Shown: positions 35,152 to 44,209, counted from the stretch's first letter. The stretch is DNA of 64,000 bases from JBEISR01 sp044371425 (GCA_044371425.1 JBILTR010000009.1:1-64000), one strand, 5' to 3'. Numbers and translations are program-made. Notes: generated from the sequence alone by a model not told the origin.

Positions 35152-36510
35152 ATGAGCCAGTCGAAGAGAGATCGAAAGCCTTTGGGCCGATGGCTGCTGG
35201 GGGGCCTGGTGGCGCTGGGGGGCTGTGCCCCGGCGGCGACGGAGAAAAAGTCAGCCCCCGCAAGCCCCTCGGGAGATACCGTCCAAGCCGCGAAGGGGGA
35301 CGACACCAAGGCCACGGCAGCGCTGGATGACGCCCAGGTCCTCTCCGCCCTGCAGGCGATACCAGGAATCGAATTGACCAAGAACGGATCAGGGCAGCTC
35401 TCCGCCGTCGATTTCTCACGGTGCTCCGACGGATGGACCACCCAACTGGAATCGCTCGCCAAGCTCCCCTCCCTGACCACCCTGTCGATCTCCGGTCCCT
35501 CGGTGACCGACGAAGCGGTTCCGGCGATCGCGAAGCTTTCGGGGCTAAAAAACCTTCGGATGGCGCAGTGCGCGGTGACCGATGCCGGTATCGCACTCCT
35601 GGCCAAGCTGCCCAAGTTGGAAGACATCAACCTCGATCGATGCAATATCACCGATGAATGCCTCAAGAGCCTCGCCGGGACCGCGACGCTCAAAAGGCTG
35701 CGTGCACCTCGAACCAAACTGACCGATGCCGGGCTGGCGCACTTGGCCAGTGCCGCAGGTCTGGAGCTGATCGACCTTTCCGACTGTCCACTGGTCACCG
35801 ACGCAGGGCTTGCGCATCTGGCTGGGCTGACCAAGCTGCGCAATATCAGCCTGTGGGGCAAGCAGATCACCGATGCTGGCATGGCGAGCCTCAAGGGGAT
35901 GACCAACATGGTCGCCCTCAGTTTTCAGGATTGCGCGGTGACCGACGCCGGGTTTGCCAATCTCAGCGGCATGACCAAGCTTCGGGAACTCGATGTGTTC
36001 CGCACTCAAGTGGGAGACGGGGCATTGGCGGCGCTCGCTGGAGCCTCCGGAATGCAGAAGATGAAGCTGCGTGATTCCAGCATCACCAGCAAAGGCTTGG
36101 TGGAGCATCTGAAGCACTTTCCCGAGCTGACAACGCTGGATCTCAGCGAGACCAAGACGGGCGATGAAGCGATGGTGGCGATCGGTCAGCTGAAGAAGCT
36201 GGAGGATCTCAATCTCTGGCATACCCGGATCACCGACGCCGGTCTGGCGCATCTGGTCGATCTGCCACTGAAGCGATTGAACCTGGACGATATCTACGAT
36301 GTCACCGATGGATCGATCGAGCATATCTCCAAGATGAAGGGGCTGGAGTTTCTTCATCTGGGCAAGACCGGGGTCACCGATGAGGCGCTCCAAGGGCTAG
36401 TGGGGCTAAAGCAGCTGCGGGAACTCCGTTTGGATAACACCGTCGTCTCGAAGAAGGCGGTCGAGCAGCTGAAGGCGGCTTGCCCGAATCTGACGAAGGT
36501 CAGCTACTGA
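35152..36510 (+). CDS. Leucine-rich-repeat lipoprotein
   Basis: About 452 aa. The N-terminus is a lipoprotein signal: basic KRDRKPLGR, a hydrophobic run, and the lipobox LGGC with Cys25. A low-complexity Ala/Ser/Lys linker follows. From residue ~100 to the end there are about 13 leucine-rich repeats of 23-25 aa with the pattern L-x-x-L-x-L-x-x-(T/C)-x-(I/V)-T-D-A-G-L-A-x-L, i.e. the cysteine-containing/RI-like class often found in planctomycetes. It is probably anchored in a membrane and mediates protein binding; the partner is unknown. ATG 35152 is preferred (GGGAG 5 bases upstream, compact signal), with ATG 35140 and GTG 35137 also in frame. It lies 82 bp downstream of trpA but is functionally unrelated. 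Confidence 0.88.
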   Translation: MSQSKRDRKPLGRWLLGGLVALGGCAPAATEKKSAPASPSGDTVQAAKGDDTKATAALDDAQVLSALQAIPGIELTKNGSGQLSAVDFSRCSDGWTTQLESLAKLPSLTTLSISGPSVTDEAVPAIAKLSGLKNLRMAQCAVTDAGIALLAKLPKLEDINLDRCNITDECLKSLAGTATLKRLRAPRTKLTDAGLAHLASAAGLELIDLSDCPLVTDAGLAHLAGLTKLRNISLWGKQITDAGMASLKGMTNMVALSFQDCAVTDAGFANLSGMTKLRELDVFRTQVGDGALAALAGASGMQKMKLRDSSITSKGLVEHLKHFPELTTLDLSETKTGDEAMVAIGQLKKLEDLNLWHTRITDAGLAHLVDLPLKRLNLDDIYDVTDGSIEHISKMKGLEFLHLGKTGVTDEALQGLVGLKQLRELRLDNTVVSKKAVEQLKAACPNLTKVSY

Positions 36511-36648
36511 TCGACCGGTCGCACACCTGGACGACTGGCAAAGACAAGTACGCTGGATCGAACCATGGCCAAGCGGATGCAAAGGTTTGACGCCTAGCGA
36601 CTTGGTTCCCGGAAATAGTTGCAGTTGGCGAGGAAGGAGTCGCATGCC

Positions 36649-39285
36649 ATGGGGTCTCATTGGAATGCGACCGAGGCGCTACCGCGATTCGGGCTCAGTC
36701 AGTTCCGCCCCGGCCAAGCCGAAGTGATCGACCACATCCTCGAGGGTCATGACTGTCTTTGCGTCATGCCCACTGGGGGTGGGAAGAGTCTCTGCTACCA
36801 GTTGCCTGCCGTCGTCAGGCCCGGTCTGACGGTGGTGGTTTCTCCTTTGATCGCCCTGATGAAAGATCAGGTCGATGCTTTGCAGCGACGGTCGATTTCC
36901 GCGACCTTGATCAACAGCACGCTGACGATGGGGGAGCAGTCGGAGCGGCTTCAGGAGGTAGCGCAGGGGAAGTACTCGCTGGTCTATGTGGCGCCCGAGC
37001 GACTGAGGAACCCTAGGTTTTTGGAAGCGCTTCGAGCGACTCCGATCCAGCTGTTGGCGATCGATGAGGCGCACTGCATCAGCGAGTGGGGGCACGATTT
37101 TCGCCCCGATTACTCCCGCATCGGTGCCTTTCGGCAATGGTTGGGGGGCGTGCAAACCGTGGCGCTGACCGCCACCGCCACGCCGCGAGTGCGTCAGGAC
37201 ATCGTCCAGCTGCTTGGCCTCCAGCAGCCCAAGCAGTTCATCACCGGTTTTGCCAGAAAGAACCTTCACTTCGGCGTCATCCCGTGCCACTCCGACCGCG
37301 AGAAAGATCGGCAGCTGATCGAGTTTCTCAAGAGCGGACCGGGGGCGGGGATCATCTACGCGGCCACGCGCAAGCGGTGCGAGGAGTTGGTGGAACGACT
37401 GGGGCAGGAAGTCAAGCTGCCGGTGGCTGCCTACCATGCAGGGCTGGCTCCCGAACAGCGAAGGTTCGTGCAGGATCGGTTCATGCGAGGGGAGTACCCC
37501 GCCATCGTCGCCACCAATGCGTTTGGCATGGGAATCGATAAGTCCGATCTGCGGTTCGTCGTCCACTACAATCTGCCAGGAAGCCTGGAGGCGTACTATC
37601 AGGAGGCAGGTCGAGCTGGACGTGATGGCCTGGCGTCTCAGTGTGTGCTGCTCTTTTCCGGGCAGGATCGATACATCCAAGAATTCTTCATCGAAAACGC
37701 CTATCCGCCGCGCGAAATGGTGCAGCGAGTCTATGAGTACATCCAGGGACTGGAGGCAGACCCGATCGAAATGACGCTGCAGGAGATGCGGGATGCACTG
37801 CAGATCGAGATGACGGCCGAGTCGATCGGGACGGCGCTGCAGTGGATCTCGAGGTCGGGGGTGATCGAGCGGCTGGATTCGGGAGCTGGGCAGGCGATGG
37901 TGCGGATCTCCAGCGACCTTCCCACGCTGGTGGAACTCTTGCCGAGGACCAGTCAGCGGCGCCGCAAGGTGCTGCGGGCGCTGGAGCAGATGGTGGGGGA
38001 TCGCCGCTACGAATCGGTCTATTTTTCTCTAGGGACTCTGGCCAACCGAACGGAGATCGATCGGGATCCGTTGCAGGAGGTGTTGCGGTCGCTATCGCAA
38101 CTGGAAGCGATTGAGTATGTCCCGCCGTTTCGTGGTCGCGCCATCCATTTTCGGAAGCGCGATATCCCATTCGATCAGCTGAAGATCGACTTCCAGACAC
38201 TCGATGCGCGCAAGGCCGCAGACTACGACAAGCTGGATCAGACGATCGCTTACGCTCAAGGAAAACTCTGCCGCCAGATGGCGGTCCTTCGATACTTTGG
38301 CGATCCCGAAGCCAGGCCATGCGGATCGTGCGACCGATGCCTCAATCAAAGCGGATGGTTCACCATCGATCCGGGCCCCTCGCCAGCACGACGAATTTCC
38401 GACGTGGGAGAGGTCGCTATCGCCACGGCAACAGAGGCGTCGACGACGCAGCAGGAAGCGGCGATCGCACGATCGGTGCGCAAAGTCCTTCAGGCGGTGG
38501 GGCGGTTGCACGGGCGACTGGGGAAAACCCTTGTGGCGCAATTCCTCACGGGATCGGAAAATGCCAAGATCCAAAGGCTGAGGCTTTCCAAGTTGGAAGG
38601 GTTTGGATTGCTGAAGGCATGGAAGCAAGCAGAAGCCAACGGTCTGTTGGAGTCGTTGCTTTCGGCAGGGGTGCTGGAGCAGACGGAGTTGCAGAAGCAT
38701 CGTCCCCTTCTGGGGCTTTCCGCTTTGGGGAAAGAGGTCGCCGCAGGAAAGGAACTCCTTCCCACTGGGATTCGTTGGCCAGGTGCCGTGGCGATGCGAT
38801 TGCGGAGCCTCGACGGTGTGCCGCAGTCTTCTTCGGGGCTACCCGCCGTTGCGGCGAAGCCGAAGGCGTCGGCAGGCGACGAGGGAGAGGAATCGACCAG
38901 CCAAGCGAGCGTCAAGGGAGATGGAAGCGCCAAGACTTCCACCACGCCAGAAACCAAGGAAGCGACTAAAGAAGATCTGAACGACGGCGGGCTGCCGGAA
39001 AGCGATCATTGGGAGTGGACGTGGCGACTGGCCAGTGCAGGATACACCCTGGCCCAATGCGCTGCATCGCGGAGAAAGACCTGGCGCGAAGTGCTTCGAG
39101 ATCTGCGACGTGCAGCTCAGCAGGGCCGCTCCCTGGAGATCGATCGATTGCTAGAGCCGGACCTATGCCAGCTGCTCCGTAGCAAATGGAGTATCGAACG
39201 CGATCGGCTGTTGGGACAGTTGGACTACGGTCAGGAGCTGATCGGATTGTGGCAGAGTCTCCAGACCCAGGGTCGCGGCGCTTGA
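36649..39285 (+). CDS. recQ: ATP-dependent DNA helicase RecQ with extended C-terminus
   Basis: About 878 aa, longer than the ~610 aa of E. coli RecQ. It unwinds DNA 3' to 5' in recombination and repair. Motifs: FGLSQFRPGQAEVI at the start, Walker A PTGGGKSLCYQ near residue 41, IDEAHCISEWGHDFRPDY near 137, TATATPRVRQDI, the YHAGL and VATNAFGMGIDK motifs, and QEAGRAGRDG. A zinc site (C-x16-C-G-S-C-D-R-C, near residue 540-560) and a winged-helix RQC domain follow. No clear HRDC domain is seen; instead a disordered Ala/Ser/Lys linker leads to a C-terminal helical segment (WTWRLASAGYTLAQCAASRR) like the HTH_40 tail found in some RecQ proteins. ATG 36649 has AGGAAGGAG upstream. The stop codon lies inside the first 254-bp repeat. 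Confidence 0.95.
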   Translation: MGSHWNATEALPRFGLSQFRPGQAEVIDHILEGHDCLCVMPTGGGKSLCYQLPAVVRPGLTVVVSPLIALMKDQVDALQRRSISATLINSTLTMGEQSERLQEVAQGKYSLVYVAPERLRNPRFLEALRATPIQLLAIDEAHCISEWGHDFRPDYSRIGAFRQWLGGVQTVALTATATPRVRQDIVQLLGLQQPKQFITGFARKNLHFGVIPCHSDREKDRQLIEFLKSGPGAGIIYAATRKRCEELVERLGQEVKLPVAAYHAGLAPEQRRFVQDRFMRGEYPAIVATNAFGMGIDKSDLRFVVHYNLPGSLEAYYQEAGRAGRDGLASQCVLLFSGQDRYIQEFFIENAYPPREMVQRVYEYIQGLEADPIEMTLQEMRDALQIEMTAESIGTALQWISRSGVIERLDSGAGQAMVRISSDLPTLVELLPRTSQRRRKVLRALEQMVGDRRYESVYFSLGTLANRTEIDRDPLQEVLRSLSQLEAIEYVPPFRGRAIHFRKRDIPFDQLKIDFQTLDARKAADYDKLDQTIAYAQGKLCRQMAVLRYFGDPEARPCGSCDRCLNQSGWFTIDPGPSPARRISDVGEVAIATATEASTTQQEAAIARSVRKVLQAVGRLHGRLGKTLVAQFLTGSENAKIQRLRLSKLEGFGLLKAWKQAEANGLLESLLSAGVLEQTELQKHRPLLGLSALGKEVAAGKELLPTGIRWPGAVAMRLRSLDGVPQSSSGLPAVAAKPKASAGDEGEESTSQASVKGDGSAKTSTTPETKEATKEDLNDGGLPESDHWEWTWRLASAGYTLAQCAASRRKTWREVLRDLRRAAQQGRSLEIDRLLEPDLCQLLRSKWSIERDRLLGQLDYGQELIGLWQSLQTQGRGA

Positions 39286-39530
39286 TACCCATGGGGCAGC
39301 GCGAAAGCCTTCCAGGCCAAGGCTGGGCGAAGAGCCATCGGTCGCGATGCAACCGGCGAACCTGCCTGCTGCCCCTGCCGGCAGCACGATGTCGTGCTGG
39401 GGAATCGGCCGGTTTCACGCGAAGGCGCGAAGTCGCGAAGAAGCGATAAGAGATCGTTCGTTGGAACTTGACGACCGGTTCCATGCGCGATCGGAACTGT
39501 TGCGCCGAATGGCAGACCGGGTGCGGCTCA
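39277..39530. repeat. 254-bp direct repeat, left copy
   Basis: Bases 39277-39530 match 40803-41056 without gaps, with four mismatches that I can see. The left edge covers the last codons and stop of recQ. The unit includes a hairpin CAGCACG-ATGT-CGTGCTG (39382-39399) and the CGCGAAG motif at 39416-39445. No open frame in it has family features. Confidence 0.93.
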
Positions 39531-39789
39531 TTCATGAAGTCAACTTGATTCCCAAGCGATAGGCACTGCTGAGGTTGCCGCGCTTTGTACTGATTTGCGC
39601 TATCGAGTGAGCCTTTGCCGCGATCTGCCGACGACCCTCAAACTTGGAAGAGCTGGATGATGTCTAAGATCGAGTGAACTCACTTGGAGGCCGAGTCGGG
39701 TGATCCCTACTCGACACCCAGTGAAAGCTACCCATCGTGGTCTCTGAAGCCATTGCAACGATCAGCGGGAAAGGTTGAACCGTTGGGAC
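39531..39789. other. Non-coding left flank of the PEP-CTERM cassette
   Basis: 259 bases between the left 254-bp repeat and the 3' end of the PEP-CTERM gene. It is visibly lower in GC than recQ. I see no gene, no transposase remnant and no clear terminator for the minus-strand gene. Confidence 0.5.
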
Positions 39790-40473
39790 TTATGCTTGCA
39801 GTTGGGACAATTCTCGGCGACGCCGGTAGGACCTGAAGCCAGCAGCACAGGACATCAGGCCAAGAGTGGCCAAAGTCGATGGTTCTGGTGCGTTGTCGGA
39901 TGCGTTGGCCGAGATGATCAAGGTGTAGGTGCCTCCGACTGGAATGAGACTTCCGCTAATGACACCGCCGTTGGAAAATGTCGACCCATACCGTGCGACA
40001 CCGACGATGTAGTCACCCGCTGCCAGATTCAAATAACTTAGATTCGAATTGAAAACTCCGCCGACAGCATTACCGGGAATGTCTCCTAGGTCGCCACCGT
40101 TGTCATCTCGGTTCCCCACAAGATTGCCAGTTGCGTCCCAGATTCCAATCCATATATCGAAATTGGTGGTGATCGGGGCCGAATCGACATCCAAGTGAAC
40201 GGTTCCCCCGGTATGCGAGAATCGGTAGAAATCCCGCCCTTCAGCGGCTCGTCCCAGTTGGAGGATCTCCACGTGGGGGATCGCGGTGGAATCCAAAATG
40301 TTTGGATCGAAATTCATAGTGAAGTTGGCACCGTGAATCACCTGAGCCGAACTGAAACTTAACGCACTGGTGGAAGTAACCACGGCACCTTGAGCAGCCG
40401 CAGTCAGTGCGACGCAAGCTGCTGACATACTGACGATCCAACAACGCATGACTCGGATACTGAACCCATTCAT
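39790..40473 (-). CDS. PEP-CTERM sorting-domain protein (DVUA0089/PPC-like beta-sandwich)
   Basis: 227 aa. The signal peptide is at residues 1-29 (basic start, then MSAACVALTAAAQGA). The body has a beta-sandwich like the DVUA0089 or PPC-type domains (GGTVHLDVDSAPITTNFDIW, RDDNGGDLGDIPG, LAAGDYIVGVARYGSTF, PVGGTYTLIIS). The C-terminus is a PEP-CTERM signal: APEPSTLATLGLMSCAAGF and then the basic RSYRRRRE. Such proteins are processed by an exosortase (EpsH/XrtA-type) and linked to the exopolysaccharide surface; no exosortase is in the window. AGGGGAA lies about 7 bases before ATG 40473. Its base and codon use are less GC-rich than its neighbours, and it is framed by two 254-bp repeats, suggesting a late insertion. 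Confidence 0.88.
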   Translation of the reverse strand: MNGFSIRVMRCWIVSMSAACVALTAAAQGAVVTSTSALSFSSAQVIHGANFTMNFDPNILDSTAIPHVEILQLGRAAEGRDFYRFSHTGGTVHLDVDSAPITTNFDIWIGIWDATGNLVGNRDDNGGDLGDIPGNAVGGVFNSNLSYLNLAAGDYIVGVARYGSTFSNGGVISGSLIPVGGTYTLIISANASDNAPEPSTLATLGLMSCAAGFRSYRRRRELSQLQA

Positions 40474-40802
40474 GACGCGATTCCCCTGTACAAAAGAGCT
40501 GAAAGCAGATCCCCTGAAGCGATGTTAGGGGGGCTCTCTTGTCACGGAAAATCAGGAGAATCTGGATTTTGTTTTTTCATCTCGGATTTTCATTGGTTTG
40601 TGTCTTGGGTTTTACCGTCCGACCAGCCCGGACGGAAAGTGGTTTAAGTGAGGGGTGTGTAGGGGGCTTTCCTGTTCCGGATCGAGGACTCGTGGAAACC
40701 CAGAACAGTGCATGGGAACGGGGATCATGATCCTGGGGGCGAGATTCTGTTTTGTTGAGCGGTTCATTCCCAAGGAGTACCGATCCCATAGAAGATTGGG
40801 TA
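40474..40802. other. Upstream region of the PEP-CTERM gene
   Basis: 329 bases, AT-richer than the surroundings. It contains a stem-loop with 7-bp perfect arms CCGTCCG/CGGACGG (40615-40635) lacking a T tract on either strand, so it is more likely a protein or RNA element than a terminator. The promoter for the minus-strand PEP-CTERM gene should lie between 40474 and about 40600; no canonical sigma-70 or sigma-54 promoter was recognised. Confidence 0.5.
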
Positions 40803-41056
40803 GGCGCTTGATACCCATGGGGCAGCGCGAAAGCCTTCCAGGCCAAGGCTGGGCGAAGAGCCATCGGTCGCGATGCAACCGGCGAACCTGCCTGCTGCCC
40901 CTGCCGGCAGCACGATGTCGTGCTGGGGAATCGGTCGGTCTCACGCGAAGGCGCGAAGTCGCGAAGAAGCGATAAGAGATCGTTCGTTGGAACTTGACGA
41001 CCCGTTTCATGCGCGATCGGAACTGTTGCGCCGAATGGCAGACCGGGTGCGGCTCA
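40803..41056. repeat. 254-bp direct repeat, right copy
   Basis: Second copy of the unit at 39277, offset 1526 bases, same orientation. The four differences are two near 40934-40939 and two near 41004-41008. It ends 10 bases before the stop codon of the minus-strand M56 gene (41066), just as the left copy begins at the recQ stop. Confidence 0.93.
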
Positions 41057-41065
41057 CCCATTTCT

Positions 41066-43654
41066 CTACGGTATCTTCGGGAACGAAACCTTGCCGTCGT
41101 AGTCGATCTGCACCATCACTTGTTCGACCGATGCGGGGTCCGGTCTTTTCGTCAGGGGGTTGATCTTGGATCGGATGAAGAGGACGTCCCAAGTTCCCTC
41201 TCCACCGTCCGAGGTGGGGCCTCCTTTCAGCATGGCAAAGGTGTTTCGTCCGTCTTCCTTTTTCCAACCAAACTTCTCCGCTGCGGCTTTCCAGGCGATC
41301 TCGGAAATGCCGAGTTCTTTGGCGATGGCGGAGTAGAACTGGTCGGGGTCGGGATACTCGTTTTTTGGTTTTACGTCGGTGAATTTTCTATCGTATCTCT
41401 TTTCGAAAAAGGCAAGATCTTCCTCTACTCGCACTGGGGGCCGCGACGCGGCTTCAAGCTCCAGCTTGCGTGCCGCCAACGCAGCGATTGCCTCCCCATA
41501 CATCGAATCGTAAGACGCTCGATTTTCTTCAGGTGGTGCAGGTATCGCTTTCTGAGCCAGTACGAGTTCATCGCCGGTCAGATTGGGCGCGACGATGGTC
41601 AGCGCATCGGCACCATGATGTTTGGGAGGCGAGGAAACGCCTGAGGTGGGGGAGTAGATCCATCGACTGTCGGTGGTGGCCAGGAGTAGTGCGCGGACGA
41701 TCCGCTGCCGGAGTCCTCCTTGGGTCTTCGAGGCTAGGGCGGCCAATCCTTGATAGACATGGTCGTTCAGCACGGCGTCGACGTCGCTGGTTGCCTCCAT
41801 CAATCGTTCCGCGACCGCTCCTGCCAGCGATTCGGTAGGGATGACGCTTGCTGCATCGACGAGGGACGTCGTCACCTGTCTACGGCAGCGGGCCTGCGCG
41901 CTACTGGTGTTCGTCTCTGTGTCAGTCGGTAGTGGAACGGCCAGCAGCGAGCGGATCGCTTTCTCCCGCGAGGACTGCGGTAGATGCTTCACCAGATGGC
42001 GGATCAGGTTCGCGCCGCGCCGCTGCCGCTCCCGGTCGCTGCTGTCCAGCAACCGGAGGCTCGCTTCGTACACGCTCTGGAGGATGCGGCCAGCCCAGCG
42101 GTCGGCGTCCGACGGCTCTCGCTCCATGGTCCATTCTTGTTGGGTCCAAAAGGGGCTTTCGAATAGCTCCTGCTGCTGCAGCAATGAAGCGACGGCTCGC
42201 ACCGACCACTCCGCAGTGTCCTGATGTTGGTCTTGCAAATTGGGCAGAAGGTCTTCCCAGAGCGACGGAAGGTCTGCTGGCGCAAGCAGCTTCTGCGCTG
42301 CCAGTTTTTCGATCGCCAGGCAGGCTTGGCTGCGGAGGTTCCGATCTGCAGATTGCAGCGCCTGGAGCACCAAGGTGGTATCCTGGCGCGTGGGTGGCGT
42401 CGCCTGTCCCGATGCGAGGTTTTTCAGTCGTTCCTGGGACTCGGCGGTGAGCGCCTGGGTGTTGGCCTCTTCGGGGGCCTGCTGCGGACGGTCGTTCGCG
42501 TTGTTGTTGCCCGCATCGCTGGCGGAGGCTGGAGGGTTGGGGGTGGTGGAAGTGAATGTCGGATTCGTGTCCGCGACGGCGGCTGGTCCTACGATGGCGG
42601 TCAGGATGGCGAGAGCTGCGAACAGACTTGCGATCGCCAACCGTCGCCAGGAGTCCGGCTGGCTGCGGTTGCGGTGGGGTTCCAGGATCGCATGGACGCG
42701 GGCTTCGATCCTTTGGGCGCGCCCCATGGCCAGAGCAACCCCTGCCTCGGGGAACCGGTGAGGCAGGTGCGCGGTGATTTTCAGCAATTCTTCGGCGTAG
42801 TCCTCGGGATTCGCACCAGAGGCCAAAACCCAGTCGTCGCAGGCGGCTTCTTGTTCGATCCGTAGGCCACGAAGGCTCCACCACGCCAGCGGATGGAACC
42901 AGTAGATGCACCTCGCTAGCTCACCAGCCAATTGGGAAGCGAAGTCCGATCGCCGGACGTGGGCTAGTTCATGCAGCAGCACCATGCGCAGTCGTTCCGA
43001 CGACCACGATTGGGCTTCCGCAGGTAGCAGAACGATCGGGTGCCGCCATCCCCATGTCATGGGACTGACCGCATCGCGTGATACCAGTCCCTTCACAGGG
43101 TGTTCCATTCCCAGGGCGTGAGACAATTTCGACAGCATCGATGCCACTTGGCCGCGGGCTGGATCGGCTTGGCGAGCGATGGAGTGCAAGCGAGTGAACC
43201 CAAGCCCAAGTCTTCCCAGTCCTAGCAGTGTTCCTGCCAGCCACATTGCACCCAGGATGGACTGGAGCGACGTCGAGTGGAGAAAATCCCAGGATGGAAA
43301 GCGAGTGGGACGTGCGGAGGGGGTATCCAGTGCGTCATCGAGCGGCACCGGCGATGGGGCTTTCGCGACGGAGGGGAGATCATCAGCGCCATCGCTTCTC
43401 ACGAATTCCGGATTCGATCGCCCTGCGATGGCTCCATCCGTTCCCATTGGCCATACGCGCCATTTGGGGGTGCTGAGGTAGAGGATTGGGAGAGCCAGGG
43501 AACCGATGAGTGCAGCGTTCCACAGCAGATGCCTCTGCGCCGCAGAGGCGCGGATCCAGGCGATCGACATGCCGATCGCAACGACGAACATCGCGGTCGA
43601 TCGGACGGCTAGGTCTGGCAGCGCCCCTGCCACCGACTCAGGAAAGCCATTCAT
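41066..43654 (-). CDS. BlaR1-type M56 membrane metallopeptidase with HEAT-like C-terminal region
   Basis: 862 aa. N-terminal half: membrane segments around residues 17-35, 45-60 and 135-160, then the zinc motif LLHELAHVRRSDF (HELAH at 228-232) and the downstream EQEAACDDWVLASG that completes the M56 site, then a further membrane segment (RLAIASLFAALAILTAIVGPA). In BlaR1/MecR1 this protease is activated by a sensor domain and leads to loss of the BlaI repressor. Here the part after residue ~370 is not a penicillin-binding domain: it begins with a low-complexity linker and continues as helical, HEAT-like repeats (QSADRNLRSQACLAIEKLAA), then an unassigned final domain ending VQIDYDGKVSFPKIP. The signal sensed is therefore unknown. 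The start codon overlaps the blaI stop (ATGA), implying translational coupling. Confidence 0.88.
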   Translation of the reverse strand: MNGFPESVAGALPDLAVRSTAMFVVAIGMSIAWIRASAAQRHLLWNAALIGSLALPILYLSTPKWRVWPMGTDGAIAGRSNPEFVRSDGADDLPSVAKAPSPVPLDDALDTPSARPTRFPSWDFLHSTSLQSILGAMWLAGTLLGLGRLGLGFTRLHSIARQADPARGQVASMLSKLSHALGMEHPVKGLVSRDAVSPMTWGWRHPIVLLPAEAQSWSSERLRMVLLHELAHVRRSDFASQLAGELARCIYWFHPLAWWSLRGLRIEQEAACDDWVLASGANPEDYAEELLKITAHLPHRFPEAGVALAMGRAQRIEARVHAILEPHRNRSQPDSWRRLAIASLFAALAILTAIVGPAAVADTNPTFTSTTPNPPASASDAGNNNANDRPQQAPEEANTQALTAESQERLKNLASGQATPPTRQDTTLVLQALQSADRNLRSQACLAIEKLAAQKLLAPADLPSLWEDLLPNLQDQHQDTAEWSVRAVASLLQQQELFESPFWTQQEWTMEREPSDADRWAGRILQSVYEASLRLLDSSDRERQRRGANLIRHLVKHLPQSSREKAIRSLLAVPLPTDTETNTSSAQARCRRQVTTSLVDAASVIPTESLAGAVAERLMEATSDVDAVLNDHVYQGLAALASKTQGGLRQRIVRALLLATTDSRWIYSPTSGVSSPPKHHGADALTIVAPNLTGDELVLAQKAIPAPPEENRASYDSMYGEAIAALAARKLELEAASRPPVRVEEDLAFFEKRYDRKFTDVKPKNEYPDPDQFYSAIAKELGISEIAWKAAAEKFGWKKEDGRNTFAMLKGGPTSDGGEGTWDVLFIRSKINPLTKRPDPASVEQVMVQIDYDGKVSFPKIP

Positions 43655-44058
43655 GAGCCATTTTCCTTGCGTGCCTTGCGTGCCTGTTGGATGAGATCGA
43701 TGAGTCGCTTGAGCTGGGCTTCATCGAGCTGAGCGGCGGATTCCCCGAGATGCGCGGCGACCGCCTGTTCCAGGGAGCCACCGAAGAAGACATCAAGCAC
43801 CCGGCGAAAGGCCCCCGTTCCGGCTCGCTGTCGAGGTCGACTGGCGCGGTAGATGTAGGTCCGACCATCCTCCTTGTGCACCAAGTGCCCTTTTTCCTCC
43901 AGGATACGAAGGAAAGTTCGGACAGCGGTTTTACTTGGGGCGTCTGGAAGATGCGCGACAACCTGAGCGGCCGAGGCCTGCCCCAGGGCATAGACGACAT
44001 CAAGAATCTGCCGTTCACGGCGACTGAGCTGGGGTTCGTGGCGGCTTGGCATCGGCAT
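43651..44058 (-). CDS. blaI: BlaI/MecI family transcriptional repressor
   Basis: About 135 aa. A winged-helix DNA-binding domain spans residues 10-72: LSRRERQILDVVYALGQASA, then the recognition helix (SKTAVRTFLRILEEKGHLVH) and wing (DGRTYIYRA). The C-terminal third is the dimerisation region, rich in Ala/Leu/Glu. BlaI proteins repress operons with an M56 sensor protease and are removed when that protease is active. GTG 44061, ATG 44058 and ATG 44052 are all in frame; the ribosome-binding site is poor. The gene overlaps the M56 gene by 4 bp. A palindrome at 44084-44099 is a likely binding site. Confidence 0.93.
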   Translation of the reverse strand: MPMPSRHEPQLSRRERQILDVVYALGQASAAQVVAHLPDAPSKTAVRTFLRILEEKGHLVHKEDGRTYIYRASRPRQRAGTGAFRRVLDVFFGGSLEQAVAAHLGESAAQLDEAQLKRLIDLIQQARKARKENGS

Positions 44059-44083
44059 CACAGTCGAGGAGACAGTGGTTTAA

Positions 44084-44099
44084 GGTTAAAATATTAACC
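44084..44099. promoter_or_regulatory. Candidate BlaI operator palindrome
   Basis: GGTTAAAATATTAACC has perfect 6-bp arms around AATA and lies 26 bases upstream of the blaI ATG in an AT-rich patch of otherwise GC-rich DNA. Position and symmetry fit autoregulation by the encoded repressor. It does not match the classical TACTACA half-site, so the assignment rests on context. Confidence 0.55.
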
Positions 44100-44209
44100 A
44101 TCCTTCCGGCGTCGAACAAGTCCTGTAGGCTAATTTTTTAGCGCACTCAGTCCCATGGGGGACTACGGCGTTGTATCAGGTAGTCGGATATCACTCCCCT
44201 GCTCTGGCG

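Noticed and set aside
40615..40635. Stem-loop upstream of the PEP-CTERM gene as a terminator
   Set aside because: The 7-bp stem is perfect, but neither strand has a T tract after it, so it is listed only as an unexplained element.
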